Assembly (NCBI RefSeq): GCF_000744655.1 | Contig: NZ_JQMJ01000004.1 | Location: forward strand, 4,898,001-4,962,000 | Origin: Streptacidiphilus rugosus AM-16 | GTDB lineage: Bacteria; Actinomycetota; Actinomycetes; Streptomycetales; Streptomycetaceae | Direction of reading: 5' to 3' | DNA length: 64,000 bases | Part shown: positions 8,826-16,560 of the stretch, piece after piece | Layout: the number at the start of each line of letters is the position of its first letter | How positions within the stretch are numbered: position 1 is the first letter of the stretch | Made by a program: the position numbers and the translations under genes | The notes under the pieces: generated by a model | What the model was told of the DNA's origin: nothing | The model's input: only the letters and a program-made list of their open reading frames with translations | Databases searched by the model: none

Positions 8826-9152
8826 ATGCTTTCCCAGCACGAGCGACGCGCATTGTCCGACATCGAGGAACACCTGCGCGCGAGCGAACCCGAGCTGGTG
8901 CGCCTGCTGGAATGCTTCCATGCCTGGGCTCCGCCGCAACACCGCCGCCGCGGTGTCCGCCGCGTGGTCGGGCCGGCCGGGCTGGCACTGGGCGCCTTCC
9001 TGCTCGCCGTGGCGTTCACCGTGCGCAGCGCGGACGTGCTGCTGCTGGCTGTCACGATCCTGTTGGCGGACGCGGCCTGGTGGACCCTCCTCGCCGTGAC
9101 GGCACTGGCCAGACAACGGATACTCAACAACCGCGAGTCTCATCGCCGGTGA
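8826..9152 (+). CDS. DUF3040-family small membrane protein
   Basis: 108 aa starting MLSQHERRALSDIEEHLRAS, the typical DUF3040 opening (LSxxExxxLxxIExxL). Two adjacent transmembrane helices follow (VVGPAGLALGAFLLAVAFTV and VLLLAVTILLADAAWWTLLA), then a short basic tail. These small actinobacterial membrane proteins are widespread; their role is unknown. It lies 35 bp upstream of the universal stress protein gene on the same strand and is probably co-transcribed with it. Confidence 0.82.
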   Translation: MLSQHERRALSDIEEHLRASEPELVRLLECFHAWAPPQHRRRGVRRVVGPAGLALGAFLLAVAFTVRSADVLLLAVTILLADAAWWTLLAVTALARQRILNNRESHRR

Positions 9153-9187
9153 CTGCGGGCCAGGTGAAGTGAGGGCGGTGATCGACT

Positions 9188-9763
9188 GTGTGGGAGCGGC
9201 ACATCGGGCGTGTCGTCGTCGGTGTGGACGACTCGCTCGCCGGGCTGCGGGCACTGCGCGAGGCCGTGGAGATGGCACGTCTGCGCGGCATGGAGGTGTG
9301 CGCGGTCCGCACGTATCCTCCCCCTCCGGAACCAGGAAGCGGAGGGTGGAACACCGGGACGGACGGGATGGATCCGCAATTCTTCGCAACGCAGGACCCC
9401 CGGTCGGCGCTCGAGAGAAACGCCCTGGCAGCGGCTCGGCATGCCTTCGACCAGGCGATGGGCGGTGTGCCACGTGACGTCGTGGTGTCCATCGAGACCG
9501 AGAGCGTTCCCCTCCACCAGGCGCTGGTGGCGGTCGCGTGCCGGGACGAGGACGTGCTCGTCGTCGCCGGACCGCGTCGACGTCACTCGTGGTGGCCGCC
9601 CCGACGGTCCGTTGCCCTGCGTTGCGTCACCCGGGCAGGGTGCCCGGTCCTGATCGTCCCCGCGCCACGTGGAGCACGCGAACCCGGCAGCCACTGGCAG
9701 CCCTGGCGCCGGTGGCAACGCCGACGGGAGTTGGACGCTCTCCTCGACGAACTCACCGCTTAG
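9188..9763 (+). CDS. Universal stress protein (UspA family)
   Basis: 191 aa from GTG 9188. The N terminus VVVGVDDSLAGLRALREAVE is the first strand and helix of a Usp domain with the ATP-contacting Asp. ALVAVACRDEDVLVVAGPRR and CVTRAGCPVLIVPAP form the C-terminal part; the usual GSRGxG nucleotide loop is altered to GPRRRH, so nucleotide binding is uncertain. A basic Trp-rich tail follows. The protein is cytoplasmic and probably part of a stress regulon, as the neighbours (DUF3040, STAS, DUF5994) suggest. Confidence 0.85.
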   Translation: MWERHIGRVVVGVDDSLAGLRALREAVEMARLRGMEVCAVRTYPPPPEPGSGGWNTGTDGMDPQFFATQDPRSALERNALAAARHAFDQAMGGVPRDVVVSIETESVPLHQALVAVACRDEDVLVVAGPRRRHSWWPPRRSVALRCVTRAGCPVLIVPAPRGAREPGSHWQPWRRWQRRRELDALLDELTA

Positions 9764-9889
9764 GGCCCCTGGCCACGGGCATGCCCACTGCCCCTGTTCG
9801 GGCGCTGTAGACCGTGAGGTCCGGAGGTCCGCACCGCTCGGTCTCAGGAAGAGCCGCGCCTCGACGAGGACGAGGCTGCTCCTCGGTGA

Positions 9890-10309
9890 TCACACCGGGG
9901 GCGGAGCAGTCAGGTCCGCGTCGGCACCGCGCGGCTCGCACGTCACCAGTGCCTCGTCGACGGCCCCGCGCAGGCGGGCCGCTTGCTCCTGCGGATCGGC
10001 AACGGAGAGGGCGACGCGGGCGAACTCGGCCGGCGGCCGCAGCTCGACCATCAGGACAGGACCACGCCATGGACGTACCGCGATCCAGTCACGCCCGGCC
10101 GGGTGCCGCCACACTCCCAGCCACGCCCTGTCGGGGATCGACAGTCCGCTCTCTCTGCTGCCGCGCAGGCAACGCCATGGCTCGGCGAGCACCTCGACGC
10201 GCGCCACGGCGGCGAGCGGTGCCCGCACGAGCCCGTGCCGCATCACTGCTCGTTCCCGCCAGGAGGGCCGGACCACCAGGTCACCGCCGTGAATCGTCAC
10301 CCGCGCCAT
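9890..10309 (-). CDS. Hypothetical protein, 139 aa, PH-like beta-rich
   Basis: ATG 10309 has GGAGG five bases upstream. The sequence alternates short strands (VTIHGGDLVVRP, VARVEVLAEPW, RDWIAVRPWRGPVLMVELRP) and ends with a helix (EQAARLRGAVDEAL). This resembles bacterial PH-like domains. No signal peptide or membrane segment is seen. The function is unknown. The gene downstream on this strand is the USP gene in opposite orientation, so the two converge. Confidence 0.6.
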   Translation of the reverse strand: MARVTIHGGDLVVRPSWRERAVMRHGLVRAPLAAVARVEVLAEPWRCLRGSRESGLSIPDRAWLGVWRHPAGRDWIAVRPWRGPVLMVELRPPAEFARVALSVADPQEQAARLRGAVDEALVTCEPRGADADLTAPPPV

Positions 10310-10396
10310 GGCTGCCTCCGGTCCGGTCCGGGCCCCGGTCCCGTCGCTCCTGTTCCGCGAGGCGCCGTCGCAGGACGTCCGGGTCCGTCGTCACGG

Positions 10397-10672
10397 CTAC
10401 GCCCCGCGCCCCCGCTGGACCGTCTTCACCGCTGCCTGGTGCAGGCTCCGCGCGGTCTCCTCGTCGCCCGCCGGAAGCGGACTGCCCTGCAGCGTGTACC
10501 AGTCCTCGGCCCCCACGTACTGCACCGTGATGCTGGCCTGCCCGCCGCTCCAGGTGGTGTGCACGGTCACCTCGCCCTGGAGGACGTCCCCCTCCTCCGT
10601 CTGCACTCCACCGTGCCCGGAGAAGATGCCCTCGGTGGTCCAGGTCGCCCATGTGTTCGCGCGGGTATTCAC
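10397..10672 (-). CDS. Hypothetical protein, 91 aa
   Basis: GTG 10672 begins VNTRANTWATWTTEGIFSGH. The rest is a compact beta-rich protein (LQGEVTVHTTWSGGQASITV, QYVGAEDWYTLQGSP) with a C-terminal helix (TARSLHQAAVKTVQRG). No known domain. It precedes 9890-10309 by 87 bp on the same strand, so the two may form a small operon. The start codon overlaps the stop of a doubtful frame at 10669-10968 (GTGA). Confidence 0.55.
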   Translation of the reverse strand: MNTRANTWATWTTEGIFSGHGGVQTEEGDVLQGEVTVHTTWSGGQASITVQYVGAEDWYTLQGSPLPAGDEETARSLHQAAVKTVQRGRGA

Positions 10673-10968
10673 CAGTGGGCTCCTTCGTCCTCGGCCCTCA
10701 GCGGGCCTGCGGCACGATACGTGGGGCGGTCTGATGAGACCCCTGCATACGGTCCCGGGCGCCCGGGGAAGCCTCGACTGCCCAGGAACATCTTCTGGCA
10801 TCCGCGCCCGGCTGTCCTGGCGGACTGCGTGGACAGCCCAGTCGGCCGTCCCGGCGTGCCGCCCTGCATCCGGCTCAGGGCTGCGCTGCGCGCCGCGCCG
10901 CACCGGCCGATCCCGAGACAGGACAGGGCAGCGGCGAAGGCGACGAACAGGACGACCGTGACGGCCAC
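10669..10968 (-). CDS. Doubtful small membrane-anchored ORF
   Basis: The frame starts with a hydrophobic stretch (VTVVLFVAFAAALSCLGIG) and then becomes low-complexity and Arg/Gly-rich, not obviously protein-like. Its stop overlaps the downstream GTG start by four bases, which is the only argument for it. I see no ribosome site. The rest of the 10673-11156 gap holds the dispersed repeat at 11060. Confidence 0.22.
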   Translation of the reverse strand: MAVTVVLFVAFAAALSCLGIGRCGAARSAALSRMQGGTPGRPTGLSTQSARTAGRGCQKMFLGSRGFPGRPGPYAGVSSDRPTYRAAGPLRAEDEGAHW

Positions 10969-11059
10969 CGGCGGCCCGACCTGGTACGGCCTGAGTGGCC
11001 TGGGCCGGATCGGGCGCCTCGCATCGGTTCACATCGCTGCCGCAGGGTAGAACAAAGGT

Positions 11060-11131
11060 ACCGAGGGTTTTCCGCACACCGGCTGCAGTGCCCCTGTCGT
11101 TCTCGGCGAACGCCGACGCCGGGCCTGCGCG
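11060..11131 (+). repeat. Dispersed 72-bp repeat, copy 1
   Basis: ACCGAGGGT...GGGCCTGC matches 24359-24430 with six mismatches in 72 positions. It contains the self-complementary TCGGCGAACGCCGA, which can form a six-base-pair hairpin. This copy lies just upstream of a DUF5994 gene; the other lies near the second DUF5994 gene. Confidence 0.7.
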
Positions 11132-11156
11132 CGGGTCCGGGGACAGGACGCGCATC

Positions 11157-11774
11157 ATGTCCGTGTCACTCATGCGACCACCTTCGGTCGCCCTTCCCCC
11201 GCCCCGCACGGAATCCCCCGTGCTGCGCCTCGCCCTGCGGCCCGCCGCCGGAGGCGGCGGCCTCCCCGTCGGCGCCCTGGACGGCGCCTGGTGGCCGCAC
11301 TCCGACGACCTCCTTCGCGAACTGCCCTCACTCATCCCCACGTTGGACCGGGTGTGGGGGCGGATCACCAGGGTCAACGTGAACCCTCGCCACTGGGAGT
11401 CGCTGCCCCGCGAGGTTCCGGTCCGGGGACATGTGGTCAAGGTCGGCTGGTTCACCACCGAGCAGGACCCGCACAAGCTCCTGCTCCTGTCCTACCGCAC
11501 GGGCCGTTGGGACCTGCTCGTCATCCCACCGCAAACCAGCCAGGCGGCCGCCGCCCGGCTGATGGCCGCCGCGGGCGACCCGGCCGGCTCGTCCGCTGCG
11601 AGCGCCCTGCTCGCCGCCGAACGCGACCGCAGCGTCAACGACGCGACCAACGCGGCCGACGCCCCGGCCCGTGACATCGGCGCGGAAGCCGCATGGGAAT
11701 CCGAGGGCGGCGCGGCACGGTCCGTTCCGCTGATCATGCCCATCGGCCGCATCAGCGTGTCCTCAGGCAGGTGA
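11157..11774 (+). CDS. DUF5994 family protein
   Basis: 205 aa. The family core is LRLALRPAAGGGGLPVGALD followed by GAWWPHSDDLLRELPSLIP and INPRH-like RVNVNPRHWESLP, then VKVGWFTTEQDPHKLLLLSY and DLLVIPPQTS. The C-terminal third is Ala-rich and variable. ATG 11157 is used; ATG 11172 is possible. No enzymatic residues are known for this actinobacterial family. A paralogue lies at 23245-23727. A small membrane ORF follows after 5 bp. Confidence 0.75.
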   Translation: MSVSLMRPPSVALPPPRTESPVLRLALRPAAGGGGLPVGALDGAWWPHSDDLLRELPSLIPTLDRVWGRITRVNVNPRHWESLPREVPVRGHVVKVGWFTTEQDPHKLLLLSYRTGRWDLLVIPPQTSQAAAARLMAAAGDPAGSSAASALLAAERDRSVNDATNAADAPARDIGAEAAWESEGGAARSVPLIMPIGRISVSSGR

Positions 11775-11779
11775 GAACG

Positions 11780-11950
11780 GTGACGACGCTCCTCACCCTG
11801 CTCGTGATCGCCGCCATGATCGGCGCCGGCGTGCTGCTGATCCAGCTGGCCAACGCCCGCCACGCCATGTCGCCGACGGCAGCCCAGCCGCACCATTGGC
11901 GCCTCCACCGACGAAGCCCCGCGGCCCGGCCGACACTTCACCGTCCCTGA
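11780..11950 (+). CDS. Small single-span membrane protein, 56 aa
   Basis: GTG 11780 begins five bases after the DUF5994 stop, suggesting translational coupling. The first 25 residues form one hydrophobic helix (LLTLLVIAAMIGAGVLLIQL); the rest is basic and Pro/His-rich. There is no family I recognise. It ends just before the large inverted repeat at 11982. Confidence 0.42.
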   Translation: MTTLLTLLVIAAMIGAGVLLIQLANARHAMSPTAAQPHHWRLHRRSPAARPTLHRP

Positions 11951-11981
11951 CGGCGACGCGCCGGACGCTGCTCCTGAACCT

Positions 11982-12036
11982 GCTTCGCCGCGCGGACGGG
12001 TGTCCCAGCTGGCGACACCCGTCCGCGCGGCGAAGC
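11982..12036. terminator. 23-bp perfect inverted repeat (terminator or attenuator)
   Basis: Arms 11982-12004 and 12014-12036 are perfectly complementary over 23 bp (left arm starts GCTTCGCCGCGCGGAC), with a 9-nt loop that itself contains CCAGCTGG. The hairpin follows the DUF5994/small-ORF unit and overlaps the longest possible start (GTG 12000) of the slipin gene. It may terminate upstream transcription or control entry into the slipin gene. Confidence 0.8.
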
Positions 12037-12056
12037 GTGACGAACCATCGAAGGAT

Positions 12057-13067
12057 GTGAACATCGTGATCATCCTGATCACTGTCGCGGTACTCCTCGC
12101 GATCGCCGCCCTCGTCCTGGTCTCGCTCAGCCTGCGCACCGTCCAGCAGTACGAGAAGGGTGTCGTCTTCCGGTTCGGCCGGCTCCTGCCGGGCATGCGC
12201 GATCCGGGCTTGCGGCTGATCCGCCCGATCGGCGACCGGATGCGGAAGGTCTCGGTCCAGACCGAGGTCCTCGGCGTCGCCACCCAGGGAGCCATCACCG
12301 CCGACAACGTCACGGTCACCGTCGACGCCGTCGTCTACTTCCGCGTCATCGACCCCGTCAAAGCCCTGGTCAACGTCAACAACTACCCCCACGCCGTCTC
12401 CCAGATCGCCCAGACCTCGCTCCGCTCCGTCATCGGCCGCGCCGACCTGGACACCCTGCTGTCCGACCGCGACCAGATCAACGCCGAACTCAAAGAGGTC
12501 ATGGACGCCCCAACCGAGGAACCCTGGGGACTGCGCATCGAACGCGTCGAGATCAAGGACATCGCCCTGCCCGACCAGATGATGCGCTCCATGTCCAAGC
12601 AGGCCGAGGCGGAGCGTGAACGCCGCGCCCGCGTGATCGCCGCCGACGGCGAGTTCCAGGCCTCCCAGAAACTCTCCGAGGCGGCCGCCGTAATGGCCGA
12701 CACTCCCGGCGCACTCCAACTCCGGCTGCTGCAGACCGTCGTGGACGTCTCTGCGGAGAAGAACAGCACCCTGGTGATGCCTTTCCCCGTCGAGATGCTG
12801 CGCTTCTTCGACACCCAGTCCCGCCCGGTGCCCGCCCCGGCCGAGACCCGCCGCGAGCTCGCCCCCTCGGACGCCGAGCTCCTGCAAGCCCTGCTCCACC
12901 CCGTCCCCGTCCAGCAGGGCTTCGACTCCGCGCCGGCGATGCTGCCCTCACAGGCCCCGCCGTTCGGCGAACTGGGCAAGGCCCGCCTGCGCGCCGACGT
13001 CGCCCGTACTCGCGCCGCTTCATGGCCCACTGCCTTCAGCCCCGACGAACCGCTCACCCGGATCTGA
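12057..13067 (+). CDS. Slipin / stomatin-like SPFH (band 7) protein
   Basis: A single N-terminal membrane helix (VIILITVAVLLAIAALVLVS) is followed by RTVQQYEKGVVFRFGRL, the start of the SPFH/band-7 domain, and the diagnostic blocks TADNVTVTVDAVVYFRV, SQIAQTSLRSVIGRADLD and LRIERVEIKDIALP. A coiled-coil helix (SKQAEAERERRARVIAADGE) and a Pro-rich tail follow. By family it scaffolds membrane microdomains. GTG 12000 lies inside a hairpin, so I prefer GTG 12057 or GTG 12066 (AAGGA ten bases upstream). No NfeD partner gene is adjacent. Confidence 0.87.
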   Translation: MNIVIILITVAVLLAIAALVLVSLSLRTVQQYEKGVVFRFGRLLPGMRDPGLRLIRPIGDRMRKVSVQTEVLGVATQGAITADNVTVTVDAVVYFRVIDPVKALVNVNNYPHAVSQIAQTSLRSVIGRADLDTLLSDRDQINAELKEVMDAPTEEPWGLRIERVEIKDIALPDQMMRSMSKQAEAERERRARVIAADGEFQASQKLSEAAAVMADTPGALQLRLLQTVVDVSAEKNSTLVMPFPVEMLRFFDTQSRPVPAPAETRRELAPSDAELLQALLHPVPVQQGFDSAPAMLPSQAPPFGELGKARLRADVARTRAASWPTAFSPDEPLTRI

Positions 13068-13170
13068 CCCTGCCCGGCCCGGGCCGACCGCGGGAGGAGT
13101 GGGACGCGCTGCGACGAGGCTCCGGGGTCCGTGACTGGTCCGCGTGACAGCAGACGGCCTCGGCACGTCG

Positions 13171-13331
13171 TAGAGTTCCCAGCAGAACACCTGTTTGCCT
13201 GGTCGGCGCGCACGGTCGAGGCCGGTACGACGCGGCTCCCCCGACGCCCGGCCTCAGGTCGCAACTGCGGCCTTGCTCCGGCTGCCCCAGCCCCCGGCGG
13301 TCTCACGGACGAGACAGCCGAGGAGATCTGG
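13171..13331 (+). promoter_or_regulatory. STAS leader copy D
   Basis: TAGAGT at 13171-13176, 161 nt before ATG 13332. The terminal block reads CCGGCTGCCCCAGCCCC to GACAGCCGAGGAG. Here GTCTC can pair with GAGAC around the six-base loop ACGGAC, with A at position 1 and G at position 4, as in loops bound by ANTAR proteins. Only one such hairpin is seen, whereas ANTAR targets are usually tandem. Confidence 0.5.
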
Positions 13332-13730
13332 ATGTCCGCGGAAAGCGTCGTCACTCGACGCCTGATGGTCAGCCACAGCCTTCCCCAGCCCCGAGCGGGG
13401 GCGGCGACGTTGGCAGTCGAGCGGCACGATCGCGGGAGCAGTGCGGAGATCACCCTGATCGGCGACATCGATCTGGATTCCGTCTCACTGGTCCGCCGAG
13501 CCCTGACGCGGTGCCTGCTCGATGGCGCGCGCACGATCGATGTCGAGCTCACCCACGTCGGCTTCTGCGACTGCAGCGGCCTGAGCGCGTTCCTGGACGC
13601 CTACCACCGCGCCGCGGCCATCGGAGCATCCGTGCGACTGCACCACCCGGCACCGCCGGTTGCGCGATTGCTCGCCCTGACCGACACCGAGAGCCTCCTG
13701 CTCGCGCCGCAGCCCGCGCGCACGGCGTAG
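13332..13730 (+). CDS. STAS-domain anti-sigma factor antagonist (copy D, intact)
   Basis: 132 aa: LAVERHDRGSSAEITLIGDI, then VRRALTRCLLDGARTIDVEL and THVGFCDCSGLSAFLDAYHR, ending with the LxHPxPPVARLLAL helix. The Ser in DCSGL is the expected phosphorylation site. About half of the STAS core is identical to 7795-8205, while the N-terminal tails differ. GAGGAG lies six bases before ATG 13332. By family it competes with a sigma factor for an anti-sigma kinase. The two GAF-ANTAR genes downstream suggest a signalling cluster. Confidence 0.88.
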   Translation: MSAESVVTRRLMVSHSLPQPRAGAATLAVERHDRGSSAEITLIGDIDLDSVSLVRRALTRCLLDGARTIDVELTHVGFCDCSGLSAFLDAYHRAAAIGASVRLHHPAPPVARLLALTDTESLLLAPQPARTA

Positions 13731-13854
13731 AGCCGCCCAGCCTCCGTCGCCTCCGTCGCGGGCAGGGCCGGTGGCGCAGATCCCCGACTACTGTGTTGCC
13801 ATAAGTTCTCTGTGTTGCACGGGGAGACCCGCTCGACGCAGCGAGGAGGTCGCG

Positions 13855-14094
13855 ATGGGCCGCACCAGCGAGACCCGCGCCCTGCTCCCCTCGGCGTCGT
13901 CGCCGTTGCGGAAGCTCGCCTCGTCGCCTGGGCACCGGTGCGACGGAGAGCGCGGTACGGTGGTCGCACTGGTCGGGAGTCGTAGGGATACGGGGGCACG
14001 CGCTATCGCCGTCAACTCGGCAGCCCCTTCGTTGTCGGGTGGCGATCTGCAACGTCCCAGGTCCTTCCGGAACAGGACAACCGGTGATCAGTGA
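13855..14094 (+). CDS. Possible 79-aa protein overlapping the first GAF-ANTAR gene
   Basis: ATG 13855 has an excellent ribosome site (GAGGAGGT, five-base spacing). The product is basic, Ser/Arg-rich and without a domain (MGRTSETRALLPSASSPLRK at the start). Its end overlaps the GTG start at 14084. The strong ribosome site argues for translation, the composition argues against a folded protein; it may be a coupling leader ORF. Confidence 0.35.
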   Translation: MGRTSETRALLPSASSPLRKLASSPGHRCDGERGTVVALVGSRRDTGARAIAVNSAAPSLSGGDLQRPRSFRNRTTGDQ

Positions 14095-14821
14095 CGGCAT
14101 GGCCGAGGTTCTGCGGCTGCTTCAGCGCGAGGAAGGGTTCGACGCCGCAGCGGACGTCGCCGTGCTGGCCGCGGTGACCCTGGGCGTGACCGGGCTGACG
14201 GTCTCCCTGGCGACCGGGGGTGACCGGGCGGAGCTGATGTGGTGCACCGACGATGCCGCCGGCAGCTTCGAGGACCTGCAGTTCACTCTCGGCGAGGGCC
14301 CCGGCCCCGAGGCCGTGCGCGGCGACGCGATGGTGCTGGTGCCCGACCTCGCGCTGGTGCGGCCCGAACGCTGGCCGGCTCTGAGCGTGGAGGCAGCCGG
14401 CCTGGCGGCGCGCGCGGTGTTCTGCTTCCCGATGGGCATCGGGGCGATCCGCGTCGGTGTGCTGACCCTGGTACGCCGGACGGCCGGGCCGCTGACCGAC
14501 GGGCAGGTCGGTGACGCGCAGGTCCTGGCGCATGCCCTGGCCGGGCGCGCGCTCGGCAGCGTCGTGCCGGGCCCGAACGGGGCCGCTCCGGCCGATTCCG
14601 CCGATACGCTGCTGCACGCCGTCGTGCACCAGGCCACCGGCATGGTCAGCGTCCAGCTCGACGTGTCCCTGCCCCAGGCTCTGGTGCGGCTGCGCGCGCA
14701 CGCCTACAGCAGCGGCCGGCCGCTCACCGACGTCTCCCGGGACGTGGTCGCGCGGCGGCTGCGCCTGGACCTCAACGGCAACGGCGACGGAAATCCGTTG
14801 CCCGTCTCAGACAAGGACTGA
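14084..14821 (+). CDS. GAF and ANTAR domain transcription antiterminator
   Basis: GTG 14084 (AGGA eight bases upstream) gives 245 aa. A GAF domain spans about residues 5-150 (TVSLATGGDRAELMWCTDDA, FTLGEGPGPEAVRGD, FCFPMGIGAIRVGVLTLVRR). A C-terminal ANTAR helix bundle follows (LLHAVVHQATGMVSVQLDVS, QALVRLRAHAYSSGRPLTDV). ANTAR domains bind tandem RNA hairpins and prevent termination; the GAF domain senses a ligand. The next gene, a second GAF-ANTAR protein, starts 5 bp later, so they form an operon and may work as a pair. Confidence 0.87.
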   Translation: MISDGMAEVLRLLQREEGFDAAADVAVLAAVTLGVTGLTVSLATGGDRAELMWCTDDAAGSFEDLQFTLGEGPGPEAVRGDAMVLVPDLALVRPERWPALSVEAAGLAARAVFCFPMGIGAIRVGVLTLVRRTAGPLTDGQVGDAQVLAHALAGRALGSVVPGPNGAAPADSADTLLHAVVHQATGMVSVQLDVSLPQALVRLRAHAYSSGRPLTDVSRDVVARRLRLDLNGNGDGNPLPVSDKD

Positions 14822-14826
14822 TCGCC

Positions 14827-15567
14827 ATGGCCCGCGAGCAGCAACTGACCAAGGTCTTCGTGGAGGCCGCCGACTCCCTGATCGATGACTTCGACCTGAT
14901 CGACTTTCTCCAGCGGTTGTCCGAGCGCTGCGTGGAACTGCTGGACGTCGCGGCGTGCGGGGTGCTGCTGGCCGACGAGCACGACGTGCTGCAGGTGCTG
15001 GCCGCTTCGGACGAGAACACCCGGCTGCTGGAACTCTTCGCCCTGCAGCACGACCAGGGTCCCTGTGTGGAGTGCTACCGCAGCGGCCGGCCGCGCACCA
15101 ACATCGACCTCGCGGACCCGAACGCCTCGCAGGCGTGGCCGCAGTTCACCCCGGCCGCCCTGCAGTCCGGCTTCCTGTCCACCAACGCGATCCCGATGCG
15201 GCTGCGCGGGCGCGTCATCGGCGCGCTCGGCCTGTTCCAGACCAGGGGCAGTGCCCTGAGCGACGCGGACACCGCCCTGGCCCAGGCGCTGGCGGACGTG
15301 GCCACCATCGCCATCCTGCAGCAGCGCACCCTGGCCCACAGCGAGACCGAGCGCGGACAGCTCCAGTACGCACTCACCAGCCGGATCGTCCTGGAACAGG
15401 TCAAGGGCATCCTGGCCGAGCGCTGGCAGGTCACCCCGGACCAGGCGTTCGCAGCGTTCCGCGCCTACGCCCGCTCCCACCACCACCAGCTCTCGCACCT
15501 GGCCCGGCTGATCGCCGACGGCGAGTTCGACACCGACCAGATCCCCCGATCACCGCGGCATCGCTGA
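14827..15567 (+). CDS. GAF and ANTAR domain transcription antiterminator
   Basis: 246 aa. The GAF domain (about residues 20-165) has CVELLDVAACGVLLADEHDV, then LQHDQGPCVECYRSGRP and IPMRLRGRVIGALGLFQ. The ANTAR domain (about 175-235) contains LTSRIVLEQVKGILAERWQV, a near-canonical version of the family signature, and FAAFRAYARSHHHQLSHLAR. It is the second gene of a two-gene operon. RNA targets should carry two stem-loops with six-base loops; no clear tandem target was found in the window. Confidence 0.9.
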   Translation: MAREQQLTKVFVEAADSLIDDFDLIDFLQRLSERCVELLDVAACGVLLADEHDVLQVLAASDENTRLLELFALQHDQGPCVECYRSGRPRTNIDLADPNASQAWPQFTPAALQSGFLSTNAIPMRLRGRVIGALGLFQTRGSALSDADTALAQALADVATIAILQQRTLAHSETERGQLQYALTSRIVLEQVKGILAERWQVTPDQAFAAFRAYARSHHHQLSHLARLIADGEFDTDQIPRSPRHR

Positions 15568-15774
15568 CCTCACCAACTCCGGGACCCGGAGCGGCCTACC
15601 GCAGCGTTACCAGCGGTACCAATGGCTGCGGCTGCCCGCGGTGCTGCCCTGGCCTCGGAAGACGAAGCCGAGCAGCCGCAGGGCGCGCAGGGCGAATCCG
15701 GCGCCGCCCAGGTCCAGTGGACGTAGGCGGCTTTGCCGATTCGGCTGCCGGGGGCGGTTGTGTGGCACTCCAGG

Positions 15775-15948
15775 TCAGGGCCTGAGCGCGTCCTTGACCT
15801 TCGCGCCGGCCTGCTTGGTGTTGCCCTTGACCTGGTCGGTGCGGCCTTCGGCCTCCAGGGCGCGGTCACCGGTGGCGCGGCCTGCGGCCTTCTTCGCGCC
15901 GCCCTTGACCGCTTCGGCCTTGTGGGCGAGCTTCTTGGCGACACTCAT
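15775..15948 (-). CDS. CsbD-like stress protein, 57 aa
   Basis: The minus-strand ORF starts MSVAKKLAHKAEAVKGGAKK and continues AAGRATGDRALEAEGRTDQV then KGNTKQAGAKVKDALRP, the hydrophilic, Lys/Ala/Gly-rich, Cys-free pattern of CsbD proteins. In Bacillus csbD is part of the sigma-B regulon; here the neighbours are also stress genes. It is short and intrinsically soluble. It lies 42 bp downstream of the membrane protein gene 15991-16530 and is probably in the same transcript. Confidence 0.87.
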   Translation of the reverse strand: MSVAKKLAHKAEAVKGGAKKAAGRATGDRALEAEGRTDQVKGNTKQAGAKVKDALRP

Positions 15949-15990
15949 GCCCGAGTTCCTTTCGCGAGGGATTCGCCGTTCGGCGGGGGC

Positions 15991-16530
15991 CTAGCGGCGC
16001 GTGAGGTGGTACCCGAAGAGATGCAGACCGCGGGTGCCTCCGCCCGACGGCGCGGGAGCGCCATCCGATGCCGCGATCGCGCGCGTACCCGACGATCCGG
16101 AAGGAACGCGTTTACGCTGGTCGAGTTCGCGCTGGTCGATCAGGTCGTCACGCTGTTCCGCGAGGTCGTCGCGTTCCTGCGCGACGGCTGCCGTCCTTGC
16201 GCGGGCGGTGTCACGCTGCCCGGCCAGAATCTCGCGGTCCTTGTCCGCGGCGACGGTCTCGCGGCGGGATTGCCGCAGGTCCCTGCGCGCGTTCAGGCCG
16301 CGGCGTGAGGTGCGGCGCGCGCCGGTCAGGAGCAGGCCCAGCCCGAGCATGGCCGCTGCGCCGACGATGATGCCGAAGAGGAAGAGCGTTCCCGTGGAGC
16401 CGGTCATGTGGTGGCCGAACACCGAGAACGCGCCGTTGACGGCGTGGGTGCTGCCGGTGTTGCCGAAGATTCCCGCCACGGCCATGACGGCCGCGACGAC
16501 GAGGATGAGGAGTCCGAGAACAATGATCAT
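15991..16530 (-). CDS. Two-span membrane protein with cytoplasmic coiled coil
   Basis: ATG 16530 has GGGAGG about seven bases upstream. 179 aa: helix 1 MIIVLGLLILVVAAVMAVAG, a short loop, helix 2 TLFLFGIIVGAAAMLGLGLL, then a charged coiled coil of heptads (ARTAAVAQERDDLAEQRDDL) and a Gly/Ser tail ending HLFGYHLTRR. Similar Streptomyces proteins are annotated only as membrane proteins. It is divergent from the TetR gene at 16701 and shares an operator-like region with it, so it is the probable target of that repressor. Confidence 0.75.
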   Translation of the reverse strand: MIIVLGLLILVVAAVMAVAGIFGNTGSTHAVNGAFSVFGHHMTGSTGTLFLFGIIVGAAAMLGLGLLLTGARRTSRRGLNARRDLRQSRRETVAADKDREILAGQRDTARARTAAVAQERDDLAEQRDDLIDQRELDQRKRVPSGSSGTRAIAASDGAPAPSGGGTRGLHLFGYHLTRR

Positions 16531-16560
16531 GACGTTTCCTCCCATTATGGGATATACGCC

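Noticed and set aside
7648-8988. 446-codon minus-strand frame over the STAS region
   Set aside because: It is antisense to the STAS gene and leaders, with Arg/Ala-rich composition and no domain.
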